Of a stretch of 64,000 nucleotides of DNA, positions 39,547 through 61,411 are shown piece after piece. Each line of letters opens with the position of its first letter. Within the stretch, counting starts at the first letter, position 1. The notes under the pieces are model-generated. The model did no database searches, was not told where the DNA came from, and saw nothing but the letters and a program-made list of their open reading frames with translations. The translations under genes were made by a program, and so were the position numbers. Origin of the DNA: Rachycentron canadum (lineage: Eukaryota > Chordata > Actinopteri > Carangiformes > Rachycentridae); NCBI GenBank assembly GCA_038496675.1, contig CM076648.1:12757460-12821459 (forward strand), written 5' to 3'.

Positions 39547-40526
39547 GCTGTCTCCCCCACATACCTGATTGATTGATGCCCTGAAGCTGCTTTCAACAAT
39601 TAAGAAAGAAATAAAGAAATAAAACACATAATCTTTTAGAAAGAACTGCAATTAACACCCATACCATCTGGGCAGCAGCAGCCAAAATACTATAGCGCAA
39701 GAGATACAAGCAGAGCCATTAGTTGTCAATATAGATAATTAGCCACATTGACTATTCCAGTCTCCTAACAAGACAGACAAATTTCTGATGTGAACGATGG
39801 CAGGTCAGCACATAAGTAAAGAGAGAAGTGGTTCAAAGATAACGTTTCCACAACTAGGCATCCTATCACAGAACAAGGTCACAAGCTTAAGTTTTTTTCT
39901 GAGTCAAACAAAAACTATAACGTTGTTCCACATAGTGTATTCTCTGCTCTGCAAAGGCAACCAACAGTGCACTAGAGTAGCACTGAATTATTTAGGTTAT
40001 AACTATGAATGCCAAAGCTTGCGATACAGTGTTTATATCATTGAAATTGATAATTGTAGAAATAACCATGAATACGGTTTGTCCCTCCACCCTTACAAAC
40101 TAACTATAAAGCTTTTAGATGTGGGTATATCATACTTTGGCACCATCCTGTGGGAGTGTCAAGACGGTGTTGCAGTGTGTACTGTAGCAGACAGCAATGT
40201 ATGCCACTACACCCATTTGGAGCACACAGTAGCCCTGTCTCCTTTTTCTGTCTATCTGTAAGGTACACAGCCTCTAGGGGTCACAAGTTGGGAGCTAGAG
40301 GACACAATAACCAAAGCATTTAACTTCATCTCTTTTATTGAAGGGACTGTTATATACATACTTTGACTATGGCATAGATCTAAATTATAGTCAGATTTCA
40401 GATGGATGCCACACTGTTTCGTGCATCAGTACCCATGGCATGAAGCAGCATGATTCTTGTATAGGCTAAAAGAGCTGTATTTACAACATCACCAAGCCTT
40501 GTCACCAATTCATCCCAGTAAGGTGA

Positions 40527-40528
<2 letters not shown>

Positions 40529-40595
<67 letters not shown>
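40529..40595. repeat. (AT)n microsatellite
   Basis: About 33 AT units. A second AT array borders the assembly gap 300 nt to the right. Confidence 0.97.
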
Positions 40596-40598
<3 letters not shown>

Positions 40599-40734
40599 GG
40601 AAAAATATTAATTTGTCCCCATGCCATTTATAAGAAATTAGTAAGTAGTAATGATTGTTTTAGACCATTGGTTTCAATGAAGCTAATCAATTAAAAGGAT
40701 TACTCAGCACACAGTTTGGGGTTTTTATACAACT

Positions 40735-40805
40735 GTAAAAACAACAACATTTATATAGCACTTTTCTTACAGTATTATTCACCACCTTTTCAACACAGTT
40801 TCCAT
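40735..40805 (-). repeat. possible LINE-like tail fragment
   Basis: 'aacaacatttatatagcact' with 'tttt' following and 'tttcaacacagtttcc' further on resembles the reverse complement of common fish LINE tails. It is short and diverged. Confidence 0.4.
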
Positions 40806-40898
40806 GAGCATTCAGAAGTGGTAGGTTTTTATTAACACAATACAAAAACATCTGTAGAAAATCCACCTATCTATCTATGCCTTGTCATGCCTGAGAAG

Positions 40899-40959
40899 NN
40901 NNNNNNNNNNNNNNNNNNNNNNNNNNNNNNNNNNNNNNNNNNNNNNNNNNNNNNNNNNN
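40899..40959. other. assembly gap (61 N) bordered by an AT array
   Basis: The run of N is followed directly by about 16 AT units (40960-40991). The true sequence and length between the two AT arrays are unknown. Confidence 0.99.
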
Positions 40960-40993
<34 letters not shown>

Positions 40994-41219
40994 GAGTTAA
41001 GGAGAAGAGACACAATACAGTTAGGTTAGAGCTAGCTTGCTAGCCATAACCAAAATGTTTACCATATTGGCCAGTATTAGCTAGAAAGCTATACTGAAAA
41101 ACCCACCTGGCCGAACCTGGTTGAACTACTACCTTCTACTTATAATATTAATATTGACAAGCTACACATGGTGCAATCGGCAATTGCGCACAGTTCAACC
41201 ATTCAAATCATTTTGCAGT

Positions 41220-41700
41220 AACTCAGCAAGATAAGCAAAATGGCGGGTCTCCTTACCTGTAAAACAGTCGTTAAGCCCGTTGTCTGTCCATTCCTTGACT
41301 ATTTATATTCCAGTTGCCCGCCAACTGTGGACTGGACTGTTATTGGCTATTGCCTTTGTCAATCGCAGACAAAGGAGGAGTTGGGCACTTCTCAGTCAAG
41401 GCTAATTGGATGTGGTTTGTAATGGCCGCCCTCAGGCCTCCACAGACCAATTTCAGTACGTTTCCGGTCGGTCCGTAGGTCCGTAAGCTGTCCCAGAGCC
41501 ACGACCACTTCTTAAATCATGTCCAGGATGACTCTCTGTGGATGTTGGACTTGTTAGGGACTGCGTTACTGCAAACTTTGATCATAGTTATACTCTTGAT
41601 TGCTTTGACCGAGGAGCTCAACGGGAGGGGGTTACCGTGGATACCAGGGGACACCCGGAAGTGAAACGTTAAACAAGCCAAAACAAAACGGAAATGAAGA
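41220..41700. promoter_or_regulatory. CpG-enriched promoter-like block
   Basis: CpG is locally frequent here in otherwise CpG-poor DNA. The words resemble common promoter sites: AAAATGGCGGG near 41237 and ATGGCCGCC near 41423 (YY1-like), TTTCCGG near 41461 and CCCGGAAGTGA near 41655 (ETS-like). It could be an alternative gas2 promoter, a promoter for an unseen noncoding RNA on either strand, or a GC-richer repeat. It begins only about 260 nt after an assembly gap, so part of it may be missing. Confidence 0.35.
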
Positions 41701-42403
41701 GTAGAGAAGAAAGAGTTAAACAAGTGTGAAACAAGAAAAAAGTCTGTGACAACATAATATCTGTAAGTACAAACACATCGCTCACTGGCCACAACTGTGT
41801 GTCGGTATTTTTCCTATAATTGCATGATGATAAATTCCAAACCTCTTTTTTTAATTATTATTATTATTTAACATTACTATTTTATTTTCAAACTCAAACA
41901 CATTTTTTTTTGTGTGTGTGTGTGTTATTTTATTGGTAGGCCGGTCTGAGTCATAATAATATGAGAAATACTTCAAACATTTACTCAAGTGAAAGTTATT
42001 CTACAACATAACATAAAAATACTGCAGCAATAGTAAATGCATAGGAGTATTGTCAGAAAATGTACTTTAATTATCAAAAGTAAAAATACTCATTCAACAG
42101 AAAGGCTCCTCCACAGGGTCAATTCTATCATGCATATATCATTTTATCTTGTAGCTCTAAAAAAAAAGTTTGTTTTAAAACTACTGTATATATCATTTTA
42201 TCCATAATAAATGCGTCATATTTTAGAGGCTGATGGTGTATTTCGTTTGATACTTTTAATTTGAAAAGTAACTATATTTTCACGTTTTTACAGCATGGGG
42301 TGGTGGGGGGCCGACCCGCAGTGATGGTGTTTTTTCTACCCTACTTGTCTTCAGTAGCTGTAAGTTGACACCACAAACTTGCAGGCGTGTTCAGGAGAGT
42401 TGG

Positions 42404-42580
42404 TTTTAAAAGCGGCCGCCTCTGTCACAGTCTGCTTTAGTTACATGTGGCGAACCCGAGGGCGGTGAACATCTGGCTCGACCTGATGAGTGCATGTGAG
42501 TGAGAGGGGAGATACGGACGAGAAGATACTCTGACTAAACTTTTAGGAAAAACTCTTTTGAAGAATCCTGTTGGCGTCCT
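42404..42580 (+). promoter_or_regulatory. candidate gas2 promoter and 5' untranslated exon
   Basis: A TATA-like TTTTAAAA at 42404-42411 is followed at once by a NotI-type GCGGCCGC (42412-42419) and a CpG-richer block. The block ends at a strong donor, GTAAGT, at 42581. This layout (TATA, about 150 nt of CpG-enriched sequence, donor) fits a first noncoding exon, and the next good acceptor context in the right direction is near 46795, just before the gas2 start codon. No long ORF crosses it. The link to gas2 is inferred from position and strand only. Confidence 0.4.
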
Positions 42581-44382
42581 GTAAGTATATTTACAGGATA
42601 AATCTAATGTTTTTTTTTTTTTTCTTTTTTATAAAGTTTGGTGCTGATGTTGTCAGTTATTATTGTGATGATGGTAAAAACACTTTGTACTAATGGAAAT
42701 ATTATCTCCCTCATCAGTGGTGCAAGAATTGGCCAAATTAGTTGTAAAAAGATACCACAGTTAAAAAAAAACAAACATTGAAAAGTTTACTCAAGTAAAT
42801 AAACATTAGGAGCTTTATTCAATCACATTCAGAGCTGTGCATTTCTCATAGGCCTATCAATTATTCTTGGCTTATACTGATTCATTTTGTGTCATTCATG
42901 AGTAGAAGGTATTTTAATGTAATCAGAGTTTACATTTAACAATTTCTCCTTTACAACTTTGGCTTGTTAGTTTGATATACAACACATATTTCAAAAGCGC
43001 AGAGTTTACTTGGTTACTTTCTACCACTCTTCTGCATTAATATGAATATTTAGTCAATATTTGATTAATATGAAAGTCAGTGACCATAAGTTAACAAACC
43101 TGTTATATTGTAAACTGCATTTATCCTGTTTTTTTTAAGCCAGTTAACTTAAGATAATTCAAACAGTTCAGCACATCAGACTTCCTAGATATTTTACATC
43201 ACTCATCATAATTTATTGTTAGAAGCATACAATTCAAAGAACTGTGGATGTTTTTTCTTTCCCTTTCTGTTTTCTTTCTCATTCAATGGATAGTCTCTTG
43301 ATTTTTAAAAGCAAACAAAAAACAAGGTAACATCGGTTAGAAGAATAAAATGACACTCAGAATTCATTCAATGAACCAACTGTTCTGAGGTGCACATTGT
43401 TTATTTGATTTACCTCCCAACAGTCCCTTTATTTTTACATCTTGGTGCCAAAATTGTACTTTATCACTGGAGCTCAGGTACAGGAGGTCTCCACTGTCCA
43501 GAGTGCATAAACAAGCAGGCAGCAGACCTTTCTATCCTGTGTTGATATGAGGTTTATTTAGTCTAGAATCAGTAGAAGGAAAGCCAAAGGGTGAGAACAC
43601 CAATGAAGCTGAAACCTATACCTCAACTATGTAGCTGTGTCCATTCAACAACTGTTATTCATTCACTCGTTTTATATTACATTTTTTATTTTACAATCCC
43701 ACAGCTAACACTTGAGACAGCAGTTCATTGATCGAGAGAGCCACCGCTGTTGGACATCCTCTTGCAGTTATTCATCTTGATGTTTTTTGAATAATTTTGT
43801 TTTTCAAACAGTTGACAGATGGAGTGGACAAAATACACAGAATACACAAGCCTGCAGGTTACAGTAACAGCAAACTCAATTTGTTCTGAAATTTATTTGT
43901 AGAACTAAAGACACATTTTCCCAAATAAAGAGACAATTCTTTCACTGACAGATTTGCAACTTCAACTTTTTTGAAGGAGAGAGCTGCGCCTGTCATGTAG
44001 GGAAGCAGAATTTTGTTAACTAGTTGTGAAGTTAGTTGTTTACCAGACACTTGCTTTGGTTCTTTCTGAGGAGACACCAGTGTCAGAGCTGTACTGAAGG
44101 CACCAGATCATTAATCACTCGGTCGTCTTATGTACACACAGTACATGTTCAGGTATTTAAGCTCATGCTGTACCTCAGATCCTTCATTTTAAATACATTT
44201 TTCAGGTAGGCTGGCATGCAGTTGTAACTTTTCCTCCCCAAACAGCCTGTTAGACTGAAGATGTTTGTTGTTATTGCCAAAACACAATTAAAGTCTGTGA
44301 AATACCACTGAAGCAAATCCTACTTTGGAAACATTTAAGGTTGCGCAAAGTAAATGAGGTGGAATTAGAAAAAACAATACAT

Positions 44383-44407
44383 GCGTGTGTGTGTGTGTGT
44401 GTGTGTC
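44383..44407. repeat. (GT)n microsatellite
   Basis: A short GT array preceded by a CG-containing 'atgcgtgtg'. Confidence 0.93.
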
Positions 44408-45119
44408 TGCTCGTACACCAGTGTGTGTTTACATACATTCAGCTCTGCAGGAATATAAAGACTGCTAGTGTCTGAGAGTCAAGCCAGTGGATGACCTTTG
44501 CCTTCTCTTCCCAGCAGAGCCATCCTGCAGCAGAGGTGTGAATATTGCACCTGGATGTTTTGTTAGAGGCCAAGGCTCTCATGCCCTGCTGGTCAACCTG
44601 TAAACTAGCCTCAAACTTGGCAGAAAGCCCCTTCATATTCCTTGTCCCTGATCCATGTCTGCATGATTTGTTTGCAAAAGACCCTTTTCGCCATGTCCAG
44701 TGAGAACCCCATGTCTATAACATCCTCACATTTATTTGACACAACCTGAGCTCAGAATTCACTGACACACATATTGCACATACACCTTTGCCCCAATTTC
44801 TCTATGATCATAGTGGAAGGGATTTGTCATTGACTTTTTGCTGATATAAGGCAACTTTACGACAAACTGCTCTTGAACTTGTAATGATGATCTGCAACTC
44901 TTGAGCTGCAGGTACATTCATGCAAAAACACAGGTGGTGCACAATTATAACTGAGCTCAGAATCCCAGTTGTGATGCTGCCTCTCTAGGTCCTGAACATC
45001 TGTCCTCCGGGTGCTTTACTTGACTACCGTACTAAAGATAAAGTCTTTGTTAGAGATAAGATTTTTACTAGCTCTGCCAGCAGCATGTCTCTCGGGATGG
45101 CAAAATCACTTGCTTTTTC

Positions 45120-45185
45120 TGTTGGGCCATCAATGGACACATTTCCACAGAGAATTGCCATGAAATATTGTACAGATATCCTTGG
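45120..45185 (-). repeat. fragment of the percomorph-type interspersed repeat
   Basis: 'gaattgccatgaaatattgt' followed by 'acagatatccttgg' corresponds, on the reverse strand, to the internal 'aaatttcatggcaat' part of the same repeat family as 23770-23930. Confidence 0.5.
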
Positions 45186-46820
45186 TCAATTGACATTCAT
45201 GCTGTAACCTTTCCACAGCAAAGCAACACAGGTTTGACCAGGAGAAAGTTGAATGTGGCTCAACTTTTGCTTCAACACAACTTCATTCAGTAAGGTACAG
45301 ACACACCTTCCAGCAAGTAAATCTTGTATTTCAGCTGTTTCCCTCATGATCACAACAACAGAGTATAAAATGGATAACATTCCAGTCTTATGGTATATTG
45401 TAAACCTCTGTGGAGCCTTTTTGCATCTGCAAAGCCTTTAATTTAATTAACTCTAACTAGTACCTGGAACAACATGCCTCTGAAATTGCAACTCTTTGCG
45501 TTGTTTTAACATGGGGCTGTTTTTGGCCTGAATACTTGCTTGGTCTTTTAACTTCACAATTAAACTTTAAAGTCAGTCATTTGGAACGAACTCAGCCTCT
45601 GTGTCTACTATACATTACTCAGCAGACTCAGTGACCAACTGCATGTGTTGTTGTCTTAATTCCAGCTGATTAGCAGCGAGTATTACTGGCAGTCAGACCA
45701 TGTCTCTGCATGGGGCTGAGCTTTATGATGGAGGCTGCTCTGGGAACAGGACAAATGAGCCATGCAGCAGTACCCGGAGGCTGGCTCAGGGCTGTAGCTG
45801 TATGTCTTATTAAGCCAGTCAGTTTAATCCCTTTGATTAATGACTGTATGTATTGTGTATTTGTGAGTATAAGGTCCATACATGGGAGCCAGTGTGTAAA
45901 ATACGTTTCAGCACGTACTGTTGGTTTTGTACATGTGCAGAAAGGCTTTCTGTTTTCATTCCAATACCCATTATAATCCCCAAAAACCATTATGTTTTAA
46001 ATATTTATTGCTTCAGATTGATTTCAAGTTTTTCTTGAAACACTTGGACACTGACATCCTCACAAACCCAAATCATTATCCCAAATCTAAAAATTTCGGA
46101 GAAACAAAGAGATAATTTTACATTAATAAGACTATGACAACCTGATTTGCTGCTGACTCCTGAAGCCTTTCCTTAGCCAAGGGTGAACATCAATACTTTT
46201 TTGCATTTTTTTACATTAAGTTGAGGGATCTCCTTACAGATAACATGAGAAAAGACTCTTAACTGTGTAAGTGCTTGAGGTGGACTTGAAAAAAATGTTG
46301 AACTATCAGTACAGTATCAGAATATTTACAAAATGATCAGAATAAAAAATCCTTCCCTGGCAATGCAATTTATAGTATTAAACTGTAAAATTGACTTCAA
46401 TTCATCTTCTATTTACTTCATTTCCCATAATTATTTTTATCTCTCTCACTTTTATTAGTTGTTACAATTATTATTTGTGAAGAGTACACCCTACAATAAC
46501 ATTTGTAGGTTCTTTCACTTGTTGTTTGTAACATCATGTGTTTTAATGTGTCTTTGGAGCACTACATTCAGCTATATCTAAAGCCAAACTGTCTTATCTG
46601 TGACAAAAGATCAGTAAAGTGAACAATAAAGAATGTGTTTAGTTAAAAATGGTAAGAGAAATTGTGAAGCATGAAAATCAGATCAACCCTGTTGATCTCT
46701 CAGACTTGAGTGATGATGACTAATGAGAAGTGTAAAAGAATGAAAACTTGAGCATTATCAAACAAAACATAAATATATGTATTATTTCTACCAAGGCCAA
46801 AGACCGTTTGGAGCTGAAAC

Positions 46821-56251
<9,431 letters not shown>

Positions 56252-56885
56252 ACTAAAACTTTTGCTTCTGGCTCCACTCACTTCAAAAGACCAAACTGTA
56301 CAAGGTCAATGATTTTAAATATTAAATATAGTTCAAAACCCTTTTGCCTGAATTTTTCTTTGATTTTAAAGTTGCAGATATGACACCGTTGATATGTTTG
56401 TTACTGATTATTATCTGTATGGATTATCCAATTTACTGTAACAATTTGCCATTGAAGCTATGCAATGATTTGTGGATTAATAAAAAATGAAATAATCTGT
56501 GAATTGTCTTTTCAAGAGAAAATGCCAAATCAGCTTCTTCTGTGAGGTTTGCTGCTTTTCTTTGTCATATATAGTCACAAACTGAACATCTTTGGGATTA
56601 GGACTTTTGGTTGAATAAAAAACAATCTGAATACATAATCTTTGGATATGAGAGATTATAACAGACTGTGAATTTTGTAATTGTACTGTGGTTAGTAAAC
56701 CTACAGCTCTGACACTAAGTATCATGGTACTGTAGTTTGAATTTGTATCCTTGAGTTTTTGTGTTTTGGATGACTTACCAGCAACAGTTTGAATAGCAGT
56801 CTTATGCCTAATGACTTTTAATGTATGGAATTATTTTTCTGTATTTTACTGGATAAAAACCTGTTTTGATTTCTGTTAAAATAAA
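56252..56885 (+). terminator. gas2: gas2 3' UTR with candidate polyadenylation signals
   Basis: AT-rich sequence follows the stop codon. AATAAA hexamers occur at 56479-56484, near 56614 and at 56880-56885. The last lies in a T-rich context with a TG-rich stretch (56925-56950) downstream and is the best distal candidate. A 3' UTR of about 0.65 kb is inferred; transcript data would settle which site is used. Confidence 0.5.
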
Positions 56886-56949
56886 CTGTTTAAAAATAGT
56901 TGCAACATATGGCATTTTGTTTTCATAGTGTGTGTATATATATATATAT

Positions 56950-59900
56950 CATAATTTGTCATTCACTTGTAAATACGTGTCTATTATAGTAGGGAATTTA
57001 TCTCGACAGCCTTAAAAAAGGTAAAGGCACAAAACATCAAGTCCTCCCTCTAGATGGCACCATGTCCTCAGTGACAAAGGGCCAGGCCTCACCTCAGTGC
57101 TTGTTCTGAGGACCATGCTGCTATGATCATGTCTCACCTCTCGATGGCACACATCTCTTGCCTGGACTGAATATCTTTTTTTCAGTCTAAACATCAAGTC
57201 TCGTCCCCACAGACACAACAGTACAAAACACCTTAGTGCCCCATTAGCCAGCCAGAGAGTCACGTAAATTAGGAATTAGGAACATTAGTGGGGAAGATTC
57301 ACAGAAAAGTTCACAGAGCTAACCTGCAGATTTTCTGAACAAATGCAAACACTGAAAGTCACAGCACCTTAGTAATTACATATTTTATTTCATTAAAATA
57401 AATTAATTAAAAATGGACACAAGTTTTTAATATATTGAAAGAAACTAGCTGTAATGAGCTCATGCAAGACTGTAATGTCTTTTTAGTCCCCACATAACAT
57501 CTGCAGTGGATTGAGACAGTATAAATGACTTGTAGAAAATAATAACTGTGCTACTGAAACAAGTGCCACTCTAAATGGTGGCATTTTCACAGGGTGTCTC
57601 TCATTGCACAGAGTACATTTCTAAGTTCCTCATGAAACACAGGAAGTTGCCACATGAGAGGGATTTTACGTCAATTTCAAATACACTGTTACACTGTGCT
57701 GACCTCATTCGTTCTCAGTACATTATTCTTTATGTTTTGTAAATCTTGCTACTGTGTGCTGCTGTTCTTCTGTATTGAAGCACAATCCAATCAATGACAA
57801 AATTTTAGTTTGAAATTACAGATGTTTTTATGCGTTTGTGTACTTTAAATTTACAATTTGAGATATGGGGGTGGAAATATGTGCTTTAAATTATTATTAT
57901 TATTATTTTTTTGCTTGTAAAACAAAGTATTGCACATGGGCAGTGGTGGCACATCCGACATGGAAAAGTCCAGCGAGAAAAAAAAGATTTGTGTGCAGTT
58001 GTGCTTCAGTCCTAACAACACATTATACTTGCACCACGTATGTTACAGTTTACTGCTTACAGTAATACTTAAATTACTGTCCATCAGTCTGGGTGTGAAC
58101 TTAAGACTTTATAAAACCAAAACACCAAACAGCATTGCATTCTGTCACAGCATGTCAGAAAATACACTGACCCAGTTGTCAGAGAATCGACCATAGATAT
58201 AAATATTTTTATATTTATGGCATGTCCTTGTTTCTGGCATAAATATTTTCAAAATAAGAGCCTGGACCGACTGACCGTAAACACACAACATGGTATGAAC
58301 CCAAACTCTGTAAAAGACACAACAGGGTGCTTATCACATGCTCTGGTCATCTTTTGCTGCTGTGTGTGGCCTTGCAAACATATAATGTATAACTCCACCA
58401 GTTCAAGCTTCAGGTTCACGGACTTTCATTAGACCCAGCAAAGTGCAAAGATTCAACAAGACACTGAAGTTACAGTTTTCAATCATGCCTCAGTTAAATT
58501 CCTTGAATTCAGGAAAGTGGTGACCTCATGAGGAGGTTAGTGGTGATGGTGAAAGGACTGAACATCACAAACAGTGTGTCAACACACATTATAACACCTT
58601 TTTTTCTTTGACACTGACATAGCTGATTGAATATCCCATGACTCCCATCTCCAGCAATTAACATTTATGAAGGAGGAGAAATAACATTTGTATTACAGAA
58701 AACTGTCTGTGAGTTGTTATCATTGTAAAATGTCACGAGGAGAATTGTCTTAACTAAAACTTTCCCTCTGCACTGTTTTCAAACATTTAATGGGGTCCCA
58801 CCTCATTAGTGCTCTTGGATACACAAAACTGATCTATTTTACTGATTTGTACTACTGACACATTATTCTGCTAATATGAAATGGCATTTCCAATTTTAAA
58901 TCAAATGGTTTTTTTTTCCCACAAATTTCTTACATTATTTTTTACTAATTATTTTGTGATTTTCCAAAACTGCAGCTGTTTTTTCACATTTAAACAAAAA
59001 TGTATCCTCTTTGTTAACACTTAACAATAAAGCCATTTTAGCATGGATACTTGTGACTTTAAGTAAACTTCATTTTGTCATTTTCTTCATGTGAATGCAC
59101 CACAATTGAAACACAAAATAAGTATAAACTGTATTTGGATTACAGCTTTTAACATATGTCTTTAAATCACTATTTGTGCTTTTTTCAGTGCGAGATTTCG
59201 ATGATTTTTTGATGCAACAATTGAATTTCAAAAGTAAGAAAATTGAATAATTCCCAAGTTCCTATCACATACTACACATATATAGTGTACCATTTTGTAC
59301 AATAGTACACAATAAAATAAACGGATGATACGATATGTGTTCCACAGATCAATAAAACTGGAATGGATTTATTACTTCATTTTGACCTTTTGGTTTTGTT
59401 TTCAAAGTATATACATATTGTGCCTTGTGTTGTGGGACAGTGAGTTTTTCTGAGTTGCTGTTTGTGCTTCTCTGTTTTCTCAATCCAACTATTCAATCAT
59501 AAAAGTACAGAAGACTGAAATATCATGGTTTTAGTGGCAGCTGATGATTCAGTCGTCAGTCATTCAAATTATTGTCTACTCAAATTTGTATTATCTAATT
59601 TGTTCTGTTGTCATGATACAAAAATGTGTAACCTGTATTACATGCTGGTCGCAAATAAGTGTCATGAAACATGCCTTTATAGGCATCACTGGTTGTGCTA
59701 TCTACATGTAAACAAAACAAAAGAACAAGTTATGTTCCATTGTTTTGTTGTTTCATTTTATTTTTGAGTCCGATTTTAGTCAGGCAATGATTGCACCTTA
59801 CCGTTGTGTTACTGTATTCAGTGTAGATGGGGACTGGGAATACAGCTTGTGCTTTCATTTTTAGTTTCATTTTGTTTTTCCTTTAAAATTGCTTAACGTG

Positions 59901-61163
59901 CCCATATTCAGGATTACACTAAAAGGCTGACCAATGTTAAGGGTAAACAATGGAGTAATCAAATAGTTGCTCCACAGCTTGGCTTCTTGTTTTGCTCTTG
60001 TCAGGTTATGATTCAGCTGTCGGCAAACAACTGGGTCTGTCAGAGCAGTAACAGCACAGCAGCTTTAAGTCACAGCTCAGCAGTTAGTGTGACTTCACGC
60101 TTTCTTCTGCTTCTCACTTCTTTTCATTTCGTACCACAAAATACCTTCATGTTGCCAAATACATAATGGATTCACTCTCCTAGCACAATCCTCTCACTCT
60201 TCTTCTCCACACTTTCAACCAACATCACCTCTAAACACCTCTAAACAAACAGAAAACAATCATTCTTATTCAAAATCTACTTCACACAAACAATGTTCTG
60301 GATCTACATAGAGATGCATGTGTACATATAGTATCTTTAAAGAAGCATCAAATGATTTGCTTTTCAAAGCAAATTTACTTGTTACTGTGTTTTATCGTAC
60401 TGACCACAAATGTATATCCGTCTTATGCTCTGCAGAGGCGGCAGACGTTCTACCCCCGGGACTTCTGTTTGATATCATGATACTCATGTTTGATATCTGT
60501 AAGTGTGCTACACTAAAGATAAGCAATGGGCAGTGGTCTGACGTCTGAATGTTTTTTTTTTTTTACATTACAAACAATAACACAGCACACATCACTCGAC
60601 TGAAAGAGGAATGCTGACAGGATGCCTGACATTTGTATGTTTGTTCCTTTTGGAGGATATCTCTCATGATTCATCCAGAGTAATTGAGCATGTGTAGAAA
60701 AGCTGGTGTGTGTGTGTGTGTGTTTGTGTGCGTGTATGTGTGTGCTGCGTGGGAGTGTTTGTGGCTTTATGTATTTAAGAGAGCACCATTTTAAGACAAA
60801 TTTTCTTTAGAGAAAACAGTCACCTTTAGATCACCGTGAAGACAGCATGTCAAAAATCTGGACCAAAAAATATTTTTGCTGTGAGACCATGCCTCAGTCA
60901 TATGTTACGTAGGTGTTACTCTTGCTGTTCCTGGAGGTCCCTCTGCTATTTCCGAGATTAGGTGTGTGAAGTTTGTCGTTCCTTTGCTCCTTCTGTCACT
61001 CAACTCAACTCAGGCACACTTAAAACACTGAAGGGGGATGGCGATGTCATAGGTGGTGTGAGATGGTGATCAGACAAAAACTGTTTCAGAGTTGCACATC
61101 AAGACTGGAAGGGTGTGGTTTGTGCGTTCGGTGGGTCAATCGCTGCTCGGTGCCTTGGTCCTG
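56950..61163. other. intergenic region between convergent gas2 and tmem178b
   Basis: This AT-rich sequence lies between the two gene ends. Its right part must contain the tmem178b 3' UTR on the minus strand. Two CTCF-like words 90 nt apart (57047 and 57137) lie just past the gas2 end. A (GT)n-rich stretch lies at 60703-60745. No other gene is supported. Confidence 0.6.
57047..57063 (+). promoter_or_regulatory. CTCF-like motif beyond the gas2 3' end
   Basis: CCTCTAGATGGCACCAT is a moderate CTCF-like match. A related word, CCTCTCGATGGCAC, lies 90 nt further at 57137-57150, suggesting a weak tandem pair. Confidence 0.35.
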
Positions 61164-61411
61164 TCACACGGTTCCGTTCTCCTGCCTCGGCTTGTGGGTC
61201 GCTGTGCGAGTGGGTGTGCTCAGGGATGGGGCCAAGGTGCAGAGGAAGCCAGCCAGCAATGTGAGACCGAGGCCTCCCCAGGCACAAAACATGGACCAGC
61301 CATAGCCATGGCTAATGTCCTCGGGGAGGCCATACATGTAGCGAGGATAGCGGGATAACTCAAAGTTGATTCCTGCCACACATGTGCACAAGGAGATGAT
61401 GCAGCATGTTC
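61164..61411 (-). CDS. tmem178b: tmem178b last exon: membrane segments 3-4 and C-terminus
   Basis: The acceptor (tctgctcacacag) abuts 61411. The exon completes Gly, continues TCCIISLCTCVAGI (rest of segment 3), then FELSRYPRYMYGLP, and segment 4 as FCAWGGLGLTLLAGF. It ends in a short hydrophilic tail, QENGTV, before TGA. The tail is the least conserved part. Its 3' UTR runs leftward from 61163; I could not choose a polyadenylation site with confidence. Confidence 0.93.

Larger units (their letters stand above)
13330..41200. other. long intergenic or intronic DNA, gene desert
   Basis: Across 28 kb I find no exon I can assign. The region is dominated by microsatellites, interspersed repeat fossils and AT-rich unique sequence. 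Possible regulatory stretches stand out at 29820-29960, 31640-31860 and 33800-34270. A GC-richer, CpG-containing patch with a perfect palindrome sits at 35690-35870. If the terminal exon at 13210-13323 is real, some of this DNA would be its introns. Confidence 0.55.

Noticed and set aside
39797..40261. 154-codon plus-strand ORF
   Set aside because: It shows no recognisable motif, no codon bias unlike the surroundings, and no convincing splice or promoter context. It is most likely chance, but was worth a look because of its length.
61063..61358. Plus-strand ORFs of 80 and 88 codons opposite the tmem178b last exon
   Set aside because: They are antisense shadows. The minus strand has the conserved membrane protein.
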